DNA from: Ceraceosorus guamensis
Taxonomy: Eukaryota; Basidiomycota; Exobasidiomycetes; Ceraceosorales; Ceraceosoraceae
Direction: 5' to 3'
Assembly: GCF_003144195.1 (NCBI RefSeq)
Contig: NW_020290004.1
Location: 371,665 to 435,664, forward strand
DNA length: 64,000 nt
The position numbers and the translations under genes are program-made. The notes beneath the pieces are model-generated. The model searched no databases. It saw only the letters and a program-made list of their open reading frames with translations, and had not been told where the DNA came from. Numbering within the stretch: the first letter of the stretch is position 1; every line of letters begins with the position of its first letter. Below, in pieces: positions 11,596-25,876 of this stretch.

Positions 11596-12653
11596 GCCAG
11601 CGAGATACTGTCGGAACCTTGCCCTGGAGTTCAGAGCAGCTTTGGTGCAGTCGGTGATGCGTCGGCCAGCTGCACGCGGGGGCGAGACTTGCATTGCTGA
11701 TGCACCTCTCGGCCTCTCGCCAGCGGTCTTGCTGTTGGCCCAGGCAGAGGTCACTATCCAGCAGCAATTTTGAAAAGCGCGAGATGTGATTGGGGCCGAG
11801 GAGCAACATTCGCATCTACCTGATATTTGAAGGCTCCATTGCACGTCCGATTTAACAGGCCGCCTTGTCAACGCTTCCAGTCATACTGTATTCTGTGGCG
11901 AACATAAGCGCCCAAGAAGTCGTCGCGGGCGGCCAGGATAAGGGAACGCCAATTCTCCATCGTCGGTGGCGGGAGCTTGCGCGCTTGGCAAGCCTCGTCA
12001 CATTTGCAACTCGCAGGATATTGACACTGCTCTTTCGTGGCGCGCGCTAGTCCATGTTGCCGTGCTCTGGACTCACGAGCATGTGGTGGCAAGAGCAGCG
12101 CGATCATTCATGGCCTGCAATCGTCATAGGGCAGACTCACGACCTCCGCGTGAAGGTTGGAGCTGGTACTCAGCCTCACAGATAAGGAAGATCGAGTACG
12201 TTGTTGACGCAGAGGTGCTGCCGGCCGCCGACGACGCCGCGGTTTGCCACCTGATTAGCGGTCTTGCAGGAAAGACAGGAGAAGGCGGGAGTGTAGTGAT
12301 TTCCCGCGCTAAGAGAATTGGGCAGTCGCATGTTTACCCGCTCCCAACCTTTCGCATAAGCGCAACCAACGGGGTACCTATGCAAGCGATAGCAATATCC
12401 GGACCGCGAGCACCTATTCGGCGATCTTGGTGTCCTTTTGTCCAAACACCCTTGCTTGGAAGAACTGAACCTCAGCTACGTCCCGTACGTTACTAACAAA
12501 TCTCACTGACCAATACATATTGTCTTCCTTGCCGAACGCCGAATGCTGATGGCAAGCCACAAGGGATGATCTGACGCACTGATGCCGTTCATTGAAGCGA
12601 AGCGCAGGGTATACTTACAAGAGAGCATCCGCGAGAAGCAGCCCTTCGCAAAT
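11596..12653. other. Intergenic region, 1.06 kb
   Basis: Lies between the 5' end of the secreted-protein gene and the 3' end of the SNARE gene. A 176-codon plus-strand ORF (11966-12496) and an overlapping Cys-containing minus ORF (12176-12445) show no family features or supported splice pattern. I call no gene. Confidence 0.4.
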
Positions 12654-13543
12654 TTATCGAAAAGGATTGTAGATACACAGCACGATCGCTAATATGAGCA
12701 CCTGCACGTGCATCGGCAAAGCAACCTCAGCGATGAGACAAGCCCGTGCAGAGGAAAATATCAACTCACCAAAGCGAGCATCGCAGCCAGGAGCATAATT
12801 TTAACGTTTTTCCACCACATATTTCTCCGCACACCAACGGCTCTTCGCCTAAATGCCATGCTGTGCTGAGCCGCATTGTCTGTCCTGTTCATCAAGAACT
12901 CCAGCGTCTCTCCACGATTGAGAATTTGTTCAATGTTCTTGGTCATGATATCCTTAACGCCTGCCAACTCTGCTTGAGCAGCTTTCACGGGATCCGAGTC
13001 TGGCGCATCGTTGAATCGTTTCAAGAGTTGAGTCAGCTTGGAGTCGAAAGGGTTGAAGTCGCTTGGTGCCGGAGAGTCAAGCAAGGGTGCGTCGAAAGTG
13101 GCCAGGAACTGCGTAGACCAAGCGAAACTCCTTGTGAGCAAGCAGCGCGAAGCAGAGAGTAGCTGCATACAAACACCCACCTCTTTCTGCACCTCTGAAA
13201 GCAGGGCAAAGGGAAGCCTTCTGCCACTCTCGTGATCCGCGCAGCACAAAAACGTGAGGCCATCTTGGCTCAGGTAGTGAAACAACCAGCTCTCGTATGT
13301 GTACGTCAATCTTTGTGCACCTCCACCATTCGACTCTGAGCTAGCAGGGATCCTTGCCAGGATCGTGTCCGCTGCGGTCTGCAAGGGAGCCATTCACCCA
13401 ATTAGCACGCATCCAACAGCATCTGAGAGCCCCAAGTAGACGAGGACATAGCACATAGCACGTACCAAGAATCGCTCGTGCGCATGGTCGTGTGACTCGG
13501 TTAGCACGTCGCTGCCAGATGCGACCAAAGCCAAGACGATCAT
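12654..13543 (-). CDS. NYV1: Longin R-SNARE, VAMP7/Nyv1-like
   Basis: Four exons: 13466-13543, 13181-13378, 12770-13108 and 12654-12701, giving 220 residues, the usual VAMP7 length. It has an N-terminal longin domain (MIVLALVASGSDVLTE; FHYLSQDGLTFLCCAD). Next comes a ~60-residue R-SNARE motif with the zero-layer Arg in IEQILNRGETLEFLMNRT, then a basic patch (FRRRAVGVRR) and a C-terminal anchor. The anchor is completed by the last 16-codon exon (VLILAIVLCIYNPFR). Proteins of this type drive fusion at vacuole/late endosome or plasma membrane with Q-SNARE partners. In yeasts the vacuolar member is Nyv1. Assignment to the VAMP7 rather than Ykt6 or Sec22 group rests on the transmembrane anchor and the lack of a C-terminal CaaX box. 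Confidence 0.88.
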
Positions 13544-15244
13544 CTTCGACAGTGCGGGCGATCGCAGCCTAGCCCAGAACGCCGCAGAGAAGTGCAGCTG
13601 AGGAGAAAGGCTTGCAAGGGCGCTGCAATCAGGTGCGTTGCCAGCTTGACTGAGTGCGAATAGTCGATGGTAGCTGTGCTATCGAGGCAGCGTTTGACCC
13701 TTGGACCTGGGTTGTTGGCCTTAGGCCACCTCAACATTCTTGATTCCAGACTCACCACTCAAACTCCAGCTCTTGACTTATGACTGTATGGGCTCACGAC
13801 TCGGAATTTGAATTCGTGAATTACACAATGTTGTATGTATGTCTCGTGGCCAATAAAGCCCCTGCATTTAGATTCAGGATTCAACCAGGAATTACAAACG
13901 AGCCAAAAGTCTGTCACGTGTATTCCACCCGGAAAAAAGCACGTAGCACACGTGACTCACGATCACGATCGCCGCTGCAAGCTCTGCCTCCAGCAGTCAC
14001 GACTCACGCGTGGCCCAAGGCGGGCGGCAGGCGTGTCGATCAAGGATGCGCGCGCACGCTTAGGCGCATCCATGCGTGATTTATTTGAGAGGGGCGACGG
14101 CGCGGGACGAGGTGACAGCATGGAAGGCCCCGCACAGCTCGAGTGCATCAGCTCATCTACCAGCAAAAGATGCAACGCGCCTGACAAACGTCCGCGTCCA
14201 AAAAGCCTGTTCATCCCATCCGCGCCGCCAACAACCTCGCTCTCAACCACCACATACCCCAAGCGTGCATGAGTAACAAGATCAATTCGTGACCAAGCAC
14301 CTCACTCTCCGCTTGCAGATCACGTTTCATGCCTAGCGTTGCCTGGGCCGCTCAGTATTCCAACCACCAGGCTACGAGTCTTTGTCATCCGAGCCAGCTC
14401 TAGGTAGCCCCAGCCTTGAAGACGACCCGTCTGACTGACGCGCAAGAGACATCCGGCCAACAATCGAGGCTAGTGCCCCACCGAAGCCATCGGACCATTC
14501 TCGACGACTTCGCCTTCAGCTTTCCGCACCACTATTGTCTGGTCATTGGTCTTGAATATCATATTGGCCTCGTCTGAGCACGCGTTTGGTACCAGTCGGG
14601 CGTCAGAGAGCGCCGAGGTATCGCAGGGGTAGAGGAGCATTGTTGCGAAGGGCAGCGTGCTAGCTGCTAGCTCGTGCACTCAAGCTGCCTTGATACGAGT
14701 CTTGTCCCTCGACGAGTGTGACTCGCGTCGTGCTCTTGTCTCTGCTACCCCTGGTGACTTGATCCGCGTGCACCGCTCCCTACTGTGACACCCCTCGTTC
14801 TGCCTTGGCCCCGTCCGCTCTCTGGCTACTGTCAACGGCTCACGCTGTCCAGCGATTGCCCTGAGGCTTAGCTGTGTTCCAGAGCTTCGATTGCCACTTT
14901 GCTTGCACACCGTCGCTGGCTGAGTTCATCGCAGTTGCTGGTCGCCTGTCTTTCTTCAAGCCCTCTCGATTTCGTTGGATCGTGATTGAGCCCTGGTTCT
15001 TTTGCTCGACTTTGAAGACGTCTTGCGGGGCGCTCTGGTAGCTTGCTCTACCACTGCTCGCCGCGCAACACTGTACTGCGCCGGTTCGTCTCCACAGCCA
15101 CGACGCACAGAGAAGCTTTCTATTCCATTCTGTCTATTGTGAGTGTCGCATGATTGTGTGTTCAAACACGAAAACCATCGAACGGCACGCGAGCTAACAC
15201 GAAAGGGTTTGCTGTCACTTCTTTGCGCACTGCTAGCGCTCGTC
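13544..15244. other. Intergenic region, 1.7 kb, divergent promoters
   Basis: Separates the SNARE gene (minus) from PCF11 (plus). Several short ORFs exist on both strands, but none has good context or a recognisable product. The last ~600 nt probably hold the PCF11 promoter and 5' UTR. Confidence 0.45.
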
Positions 15245-17928
15245 ATGTGGGCCGGTCAGCAGAGCTTTGTTTACGGTCAAGCCGCAGCTGGCGGGCCTCA
15301 GCCACCTTACGCGGCGCCTTCGTACGGAGGGCCTGCACAAGGGCAAGGTTACCAACAATTCCCGCAACCATTGAGCAACGGCGCTTTTCAACAAGCGTCT
15401 ACTTCTTACCAGTCACCAGTGCAGCACATGCAAGCTCCCGCGCCTCACCAACATCAATACCAACAGCACCAGCAATTTCAACAACCTCAAGCACCGCAGC
15501 AACAATACTTTCAAGCATCTCCTACATTGCCACCACAAGCACCTTCGGATCCTGACGGTTTTGCCGCAATGTATCACGGCCAGCTCTCTCAGCTTACTTT
15601 CAACTCAAAGCCTATCATCACCGGGCTCACGATCTTGGCGCACGAGCACGCGGGTGACATGGCCAACGTCATCGCGCAGGTCCTCGATGAACACATTTCA
15701 GCGGTGAGTATTGTCACCAGCTAGCGCGAATGCTCATCGGCCTTGTGCATTACATGGTCGCTGACTCGGCCTCTTCTCTGCCTCGTTTCCTCCCACCGTT
15801 CATGGCTGCGCTGTTCTGTGTGTCACTGCTCTTATCCATCTCTCTGCATTCGTTCCGGCCCTTCGGACCGCCACGCACTCGTGTCGAATGTCTTGGTGTG
15901 CGGGTGACAGGCGCGGCCTGAGCATCGCTTGCCGGCTTTGTACTTGCTCGATTCCATTTCCAAGAACGTTGGTGCACCGTACACAACGATGTGGTCTGAG
16001 CGTATTTCGGCCTTGTATCTCGAAACATATCGAATCGTCGACCAGCCAACGAAGATGCGGATGGAAGAGCTGCTTGCTACGTGGAGGAACAGCGGACCGG
16101 GTAAATCACAATTGTTTGGACCAAACGCGCAATGGGAGATTGAGAGGACACTGTTCGGCAATCAAGGACCTCCGCAGACGAGCAAGGCAAATGCAATGGG
16201 CTCGGTCTCTGGCTATCGGTCGCCGATGGTAGTCCAGAATGTCGGTACACCTCAGCACTTTTCGGGCGGCAACAACTCGCCCATGCCGCATGTGACCGGT
16301 GCAGCGCCTGTGCCAGATGCAATGGCAGCTGAGAAACAGCGCGGTCTAGAGTTGATCGATCGTTTGCTGGCTCTAGGTACCCAGCTGCAGTATCGAAATC
16401 CTGCCGCTCACGATCAGAATCGTATGACTGCTCTGAGACAGTTGAAAAGCGTGCTTCAGAGTAGCAATTTGACGCGGGAAGAGTTGGGTCAGATCACGGC
16501 TCAATTGGAAGCTTTGAGCGCTCAAAGCTCCAAGTCTGCCATCAAAGCCCTCGAGCAGGATCAGGGTGGGCCCGGCGCTGATGGGTTGGCCAATTCCCAA
16601 CTTCTTCGAGGTTTGAATGGTGCGCTCTCACCCACTCACACGTCGGGCGCGTCTGCACAACATCAAGGAGTTTCTCAGACGAGGTCGCCGATCCCTGCGT
16701 CGGCAGCTCTGCCAGCAAGCTTTGCAGAGACGTTGGCAAATTTGGGCAGGTTGGGTCCGCTCGGTGGCGCCACTCCTCCTCACCAACCCTATAGTGGTAC
16801 CGGACCTGCTGCTGTGCCTGCACCTGCAGCAGCTGCTGCGCAACCTAGCGATCTGATACGAAGTTTGATGCAGGCCGGTCTGATCAAGAGTGGACTTTCG
16901 GCTACGGCGACCCCGCCTCATGTCATCTCGACACCACCCCACGCGGGTGGAAACGACGCTTCACTGACAGCGTCAGCTACCGCAGCAGCCAAAGCGCGAG
17001 CTCAGGACTCGGACTACGAATCTGCTGTGCTTTCTCTGTCCATCAACTTGAGTGGACCTGCTTTACAAAAGGAGCCGAACAGCTTGTCCGTCGAGATTAT
17101 GACGAGCAACAAGTTCTTGCCTCTGCAATGTAGACAATGCTCGAACAGATATCCTGCAGGTGAAGCGGGTCAGAAGAGTATGGACGAGCACCTAGATTGG
17201 CATTTCAGGCACAACCGTCGGGCCAAAGAGATGGCAGCTCGAGGTCAAGGTCAAAGCAGATCCTGGCTGAGTCGAATCGGACACTGGATCAGAGGCGGAT
17301 TCGACGATTCTCCCCCTACGAAGACGGAGGCGGGCGAGGAGAGCGCCAGAAGCGGAGGACTGACGCCCGCTCAGCAAGCCGAATTGAGAGCTGCGGCCAA
17401 GAGCTTTGTTGTGGCGCCAAGCGATGATCCTAGCGCTGCTACCAGGCCCTGTCCTATCTGCAAAGAGCTTTTTAAGAGCGAGTGGAACGAAGACGAAGAG
17501 GAGTGGATCTGGAAGGATGCTACGAAGGTCGATGCCGTTGTGAGTATCGTCAAGGGGTCTCGAAAGTGTGTTTCGGATGCGCAGACGGTCCTGACTCTAC
17601 TATCTTAAATGCTTTCTTGCAGTACTATCACGCCACTTGTCGATACTCCGCCAAAGCCCTATCTAACACAGTAGGTGCCCGAGGTGCTTCGCCTCAAGCG
17701 GGCAGTAACATCAAGAGCCCTACAGATTCTAGGGATGCCACTCCAGAGATGCGGGACGAGCAAGCTTCTGGCGCATCTGCTGATCCCGTCATTCGAGTCA
17801 AACAAGAAGATTTGGGCGCTTCGCCAACCAGCAAGAAGAGAAAGGACAATCCAAATGCCGAGTTTGAAGGCGAAAAGGGATCGGCAGAGGAGGTCAACAA
17901 TCACAAACGTCTTGCAGCAGGGGCTTGA
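15245..17928 (+). CDS. PCF11: Pre-mRNA cleavage complex II protein Pcf11
   Basis: Exons 15245-15703, 15911-17539 and 17623-17928, giving 797 residues. Intron 1 is unusually long here (207 nt). A Gln/Pro-rich N terminus leads into a CID (C-terminal-domain interacting domain, about residues 104-220), with LSQLTFNSKPIITGLTILAH and RLPALYLLDSISKNVG, the classic Pcf11 signature. Downstream are Gln/Ser/Pro-rich linkers and two Cys-rich zinc-binding modules: CRQCSNRYPAG...HLDWHFRHN, and RPCPICKELF...YYHATCRYS, the second split by the last intron. Pcf11 bridges phosphorylated RNA polymerase II CTD and cleavage factor IA in 3'-end formation and termination. The ATG at 15245 was taken as the start; the frame stays open upstream without another ATG. 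The tail is Lys/Glu-rich. Confidence 0.93.
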
Positions 17929-18551
17929 CCCATCTCTATGCGCATCCATCATCATGCGATTCGCTAGTCGACCTTGAGAAGGACGCGCCATTGTGCTGAT
18001 GGTCAATTTGCAAAAAGCCATGCGGCGCACATAACAGCAACTTGAGCTCTGGGCATCTTACCTCACTTTGATGCGGTCTCGAAGAAACGGCTCGTCGGCC
18101 GACAGCCCCACGACTCGCCTTGTGTGACACTTGCGTCGATCTTTATCGCGATGTGACTCTTCATCATGCACGCACATAGCCTCACGTCACGCACAGATGC
18201 TACGCTTCCTCAATCTCACAATTAGACCTTTGAAATCTGAGTCCTCGTCTTCGTCTGCACACGCTCTTCGGACATCCGCGTGACTTGAGAGTCCCCGCGT
18301 GTGGGATGGAGGTATCTCATAGCAACAAGGAAACTTGGCGTGCTCTTGAAGTGAAGGTATGTACGAAGCAAGTCTCAAATTGAGGTGACAAAGCAGCGTG
18401 GGCTCCGAGATTGCTGCTGCGCCGTGAGCTCTGCAATCGTGTTGACCCAAAGCAGAGAGAGGGCTTGACGATACCGTGAAGGAGGGTTCCGCTCTCTATG
18501 TCAAAAAGTGATTCGGCCTGAGTTCTAATTCGCCCAAAGTCCAGCGTTCAT
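17929..18551. other. Convergent intergenic region
   Basis: Lies between the 3' ends of PCF11 and ERG11. It should hold both terminator/poly(A) regions. No gene or repeat was seen. Confidence 0.5.
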
Positions 18552-21320
<2,769 letters not shown>

Positions 21321-23507
21321 TTACCGGGACTTCCTAAGCTCATCGACCTTCTCGCCTGCCAAGTCGCCCAGCTCCTTCGCCTTCTTCTCAGCCTCTTTCT
21401 GCGCAGCATCGACGTCGGGTACCTGAGGATTGCCCGCCTTACTTGTAGACGCTGCTGCGCTACCGTTGATCTTGGCTTCCCTTTTCTGCTTCTCAACTCC
21501 GCTGACCCTGTCCAACGACTTGCCAAGGCCTAGTCTGAAGCTGATCATGATGCCCGCAACGACAAGCACAACGTAGTAGTTGAGCAACTTCCAACCTTTG
21601 AGCGAGTCTTGAATCGAGAGAAGTTGAAAAGGAATGACGGTGTAGCTCATGCTAAGCTGGACGACCAGGACTGATGCCATGCTGTAGAGGATCTGACCGG
21701 TGTTGAACGATGTCCAGTTGAATAGAGTAGGATTCGGGGATCGGGGGTCGGTGTAGAAGATTGGACGAAGGTGTCGACGCAAAGTGCGACCAACAGACTG
21801 GCACAGACCTCCGAGGACAAAGGTCACTGCAGAGGAGAGACGCAAGACAGTGATTGTCAGCATGCGCTCCCAACGCTGGACATTTCAGATCCCGACTCAC
21901 AATAATAGCCAGGCGCAACGCCATGCCAGAAGGCGCTAGTGATGAATGTGATCATCGTGCTCTTGAAGCCTGGTTTCTTGCCTTGTTTGGCAACACGCTT
22001 GTACACGCAATTCCTCAGCCAGACGTCTAAACAAAAAAGCAAGCCGTGAGGCTTATGAGCTGAGGATTGCCTTGAGATCCGAATATTGATCAAACGTCGA
22101 CTCACTCGTGTTCATGTTCCAAGCGTCTAAGAGCTCTTTCCAATTGTTTGCGAATTCGATGTTCAGAGGGTCGATATTTCGGCATCTGTCCCACTTCGAT
22201 CTTGTCGAGATGTCGTTCTTCGCCGAGAGCGCTTGCTGTCCGCTCGCTTGAGAAGGAGAAGGAATGGGCGCGAGTCCGTTGTATGAGAGGCCGCTCAAAA
22301 TACAAGAGCCCTGCGTCATGATAGAGGGATGATTTAGTGCTCCGGCGATGGAAGAGCTTCGAAGAAGAGAAAGCCTAGCTCACATTAGCCAGCCCCCAAA
22401 TTCCGTAGTACTTGCTTCTCGTGAACAATCCCGCAGCAATCAAGATGGCCAGCCTTGCAAGGAAAGGCCTGTCCGCTAGCGCGCCAGGGGCGCCAGAAGG
22501 CAGCAACAAGGCTTCAAAGTTGCAGTGCGGGGTGCCGACACTCCAGAGAGCCAAACCTGCGACACCCATCACGAGCTCCTTTGAACCTGCATACAGGCGT
22601 CCGGGAGGCGGCAGCTGGGATGGGGAGGACGAGGAGTTCGATGAGGAGCCATACAACGTCCCATTTGCCCAACGCCTGTAGTCCACAAATCGACTCGAAG
22701 GTCCCACAAGCACTCCAGGGAAGAAGAAGCTGGAGGAGCCGGTCGACACAAGGCAGAGGCGGATTAGTCGTGTCATCAGGCGCGCTTTCAAGGCCTTTTC
22801 CTTTCCTGCTTCAAACACATTTGTGACTCACGCGTAGCCCAAGAACTCCACGAGACCGGGGAATTCGCTTGATAAAACCCGGTGTTCCTTCTGCTGAGCA
22901 TCTAGCTTGTCCTCCTGTCGTCTACCGTCGTACACGCTCCAAGCGAATGAAGTGAGGTTCATACACATGACCATCTGTGCAGCTGTGATCTCGATCGTCG
23001 TGAGAGGAATACCTCCATACGCTCGGATGAGGTGGCTGGGTAGTGCCAGAGCGAGGGACATTCAGAAGTGTGAGCGGGCAGGAACGTTCTGGACCACAAG
23101 TCGCTGGACGACTCACTTAACTGTCAGATGAGCCATCTGCACACCGAATACGATCCAAGGCATCTTGACTCCTGAGATGGTCACATTGTACTTTGTGAGA
23201 GCAAACGTGATGAGAGATGTGCCCAACAGCTGCAGATACCCATGGTGAAGATTGAGCACTCCAAAGAGGTAGAAAAATGAGACGACGATGTTGGTCAGAT
23301 GCTTGAGGGTGGTGGGAAGGTATGGTAGAGGGTATGCGAGTGGATAGCCAACCACTAGGAGCGTTAGGAGCTAAGAGGGTGCACGTAACGCCAGAGAAGA
23401 GATGAGTCTCGCATAGTACCCGTTGCGGAAGAAACCATGCGCACCTTGAGGTAATCAGGAGGAACACCAACACTGCCTCCAAGCTCTTCGAAGATGGCGT
23501 CGAACAT
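21321..23507 (-). CDS. ALE1: MBOAT lysophospholipid acyltransferase (Ale1-like)
   Basis: Seven exons: 23445-23507, 23117-23370, 22832-23035, 22384-22729, 22106-22310, 21901-22026 and 21321-21826, giving 567 residues. Introns are 73-102 nt. The protein is polytopic. Family motifs include SVGVPPDYLK at the N terminus, YGGIPLTTIEITAAQMVMCM, FFFPGVLVGPS, WNMNTNVWLRNCVYKRV and ITSAFWHGVAPGYYLTFVLG with the catalytic MBOAT His. Ale1/LPCAT enzymes add an acyl chain from acyl-CoA to lysophosphatidylcholine and lysophosphatidylethanolamine in the ER (Lands cycle). The C-terminal ~70 residues form a charged Lys/Glu/Ala tail ending in DELRKSR. It is a same-strand neighbour of ERG11, another ER lipid enzyme. 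Confidence 0.93.
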
Positions 23508-24493
23508 GGTTGGCTACTCCTGAGTGCGTGGATGAGTAGACAGGGCTTTGAAAGATGTTGTCAGGAGGTGAAAGGCGGCTTGACGAAGGTGAGCGTCGGT
23601 CAACACTATTGCCATCGATCAGCTGAACGTATGTGGAGGCTCGAGCTTCGCTTTCCTATGAGGCCGCTGCTTGCTCAATCGTCCACAAGGTGTGAGAACA
23701 GGCTCGCAGTCAAGTCGAGTCTGTGATGTTGGATGACCTGTAGAGAAAGAAGAATGCCTGTCTACTCGAGGCATCAGGTACTAGTCATGGGCACCATGTG
23801 CTCAAGCCAAGAGCACAAGGAATCAACAAACGCCGGAAGAAATGCTCAAAAGCTTGTACCGCGTTTGCATGCCAGCAGCGTTGTCTCTGTGTGGATTTTT
23901 TGAAGTGCACGCGGTCATGCAGCGTTGCTTCGGCGCATGCGTGTCGCGCGTGCAGCAGCACGTAGCACGCGTCCATCCATGCACCCCGCTCATCGTCCCT
24001 TTCAGAAGTTGAACGTGCGTCCGCTGCGCTGAACAAGATGGTTGTGTTGGGGCAGCAGCGCGGAAAAGTCGAGCGATCCGATCTGTCCGCGCGCGGCCTT
24101 CCCCGAGGCGCCGAGGCCGAGACGATCATCGCGTTCTAGGCAGCATGCATGCATATATGGGACGGTGAAGCTTCGATACACGTGACAGAGCTGCGCGGAC
24201 CTCCGCGGCGTTTGGGATGCACCAGCCTCGAGCAAAAATGAGGTGTAGGCAACGCTTACGACTGCCATATATGCCGTCAAGAGTCAGTGCGTGCGTTCAT
24301 GCGCCAGACTCCCGTCCACCTGATCCGCACACCCTACCCGGTCACATCGCACTCGTGACTCTTGGTGCTCACGCTTGTCATTGAAGCACCGCCTCACCAT
24401 CCCGGCATCCGTCAACCCTTTTCAGTCTTGCGCACGCTTTTCGGCGAGGAACAGAAGAGACTTCGAATTCTTCGCACAAGCAGGGACATCGCA
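23508..24493. other. Intergenic region, divergent promoters
   Basis: About 1 kb between ALE1 (minus) and the PITH gene (plus). Small ORFs only, none convincing. Confidence 0.45.
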
Positions 24494-25579
24494 ATGGCGT
24501 CCTGCAACGAAGAAGCAACGCTACAAGAGCTGGTACATGCTCAAGGCGCGCAGGCTTCCTCTTCAGACGACACCAAATCCCTCTTCCCACAGATTCACCT
24601 CGATCAGGTATGGGGATTGAACATAGAGCCACCCGAAAGCGCAAAGAAATGCGTCAAGCCTTGGCACGAGAGAGAAGATACGGAGAGATTCACAGAAAGT
24701 GGCGTGGATGATCAGGTGAGCTGGCGTCGAGGGATGGTGGAAGTTGCAGGTAGCGAGGAGCGTCAAAACATGATCCGCTCCACGGTCAGCTGCAAGAAGC
24801 TGCTCAGTAGCATCGGCGACCAACTTGCTCGTCAAGAGCGCTGAAATGCCGGTCGCTCACCCATCCCGGACTTTCTTTGCCAGTTCATCATCACCATCCC
24901 ATTCACCTGCCCAGTCCGAGTCAAATCCATACTTCTGAATCCAGGAAGAGGTGATTTCGCGCCGAGGGTAAGTGGCATGGCCTCTGCACCTCCGAGCTCT
25001 TTTGCCCCCTTGCCCCTCATGGTCCAACATCACGTCCAAATCTCACACCTTTACCCTTATCCCGCCACACCGCAGCGTATCCGGGCCTACGTCAACAGAC
25101 CGGACGGTGTAGATTTTGAAGAGGTGCAGAACTCCTCTGCTGCCACAGCGCCTGATGCACCAGCGAGAGAAAGGGCAGCTCTAGGACCTGTAGGCTCAGG
25201 CAAACCTCAGGCCGATTTTGCGCTCAGGGAGGGAGAGACGGGCGTGAGCGAGTATCCGGTCAGCGCTGCCCGCTTCAGCAACGTCAATTCCATCAGCTTC
25301 GTCCTGGTGAGTTGTGGTGTCTGCCACCCTTGCGAGAGATCTCGGGCGTCCTGCCATGCTCGCGTAGTCTGTTACTCATCCTTCATGCCGTACTTTCAGT
25401 CCGATTCAACTGCAGGCGATATCTCGAGACTCTTCTATTTGGGCCTCAGAGGCACGGCATTGGAGATGAAACAAGATCAAGGCAACCACTTTGATGTTCC
25501 GGCTGCAAACGCAGCTGATCGACCCGTCGATGGTGTGAGGGAGAGAGCTGCCGGTGCGCAACAAGGAAGCGCCAGATGA
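24494..25579 (+). CDS. PITH-domain protein
   Basis: Four exons: 24494-24715, 24884-24967, 25076-25306 and 25400-25579, giving 238 residues, close to the usual ~210. PITH features in order: IHLDQVWGLNIEPPESAKKC; KPWHEREDTERFTESGVDDQ (canonical form SDVDEQ); FIITIPFTCPVRVKSILLNP; APRRIRAYVNRPDGVDFEEV; FSNVNSISFVL; and RLFYLGLRGTALEMK. The domain is a jelly-roll that in thioredoxin-like 1 binds the 26S proteasome. Stand-alone PITH proteins have no settled function. The start is the first ATG in frame. The last ~35 residues (DVPAANAADRPVDGV...) are an Ala/Gly-rich tail. The NOP56 gene ends 300 bp downstream, convergent. Confidence 0.9.
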
Positions 25580-25876
25580 TGATGATGATTCACCTTGCGC
25601 CGCGCGGGCAATTTCTCATCGATGCTCAGCTCTTGGAGTACGCGTACAAAATTACATGTATAGATTCCCTTTGTACATTACTCAGCCCTCCCCATCGTTT
25701 CTGTACGCGCGCCGCGGCAATGGCATGTCATGATTTGATCTGATTGCGCGGCGGAAGCTCGAAAGAGTGAGGCTTGTAAAGTACAACGAAAAAGGGTTCG
25801 GACCAACGAAGGCAATGCTGAACGAGACAGGTTGGGAAGCCAATGATAACCAGCGAGGAGAGCATCTGAACGCCTC

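Noticed and set aside
11966-12496. 176-codon plus-strand ORF, and an overlapping minus ORF with a Cys pattern (CSRSGYCYRLHRYPVGCAYA).
   Set aside because: No domain, poor composition, and no consistent exon model on either strand. The Cys pattern alone is too short to call a gene.
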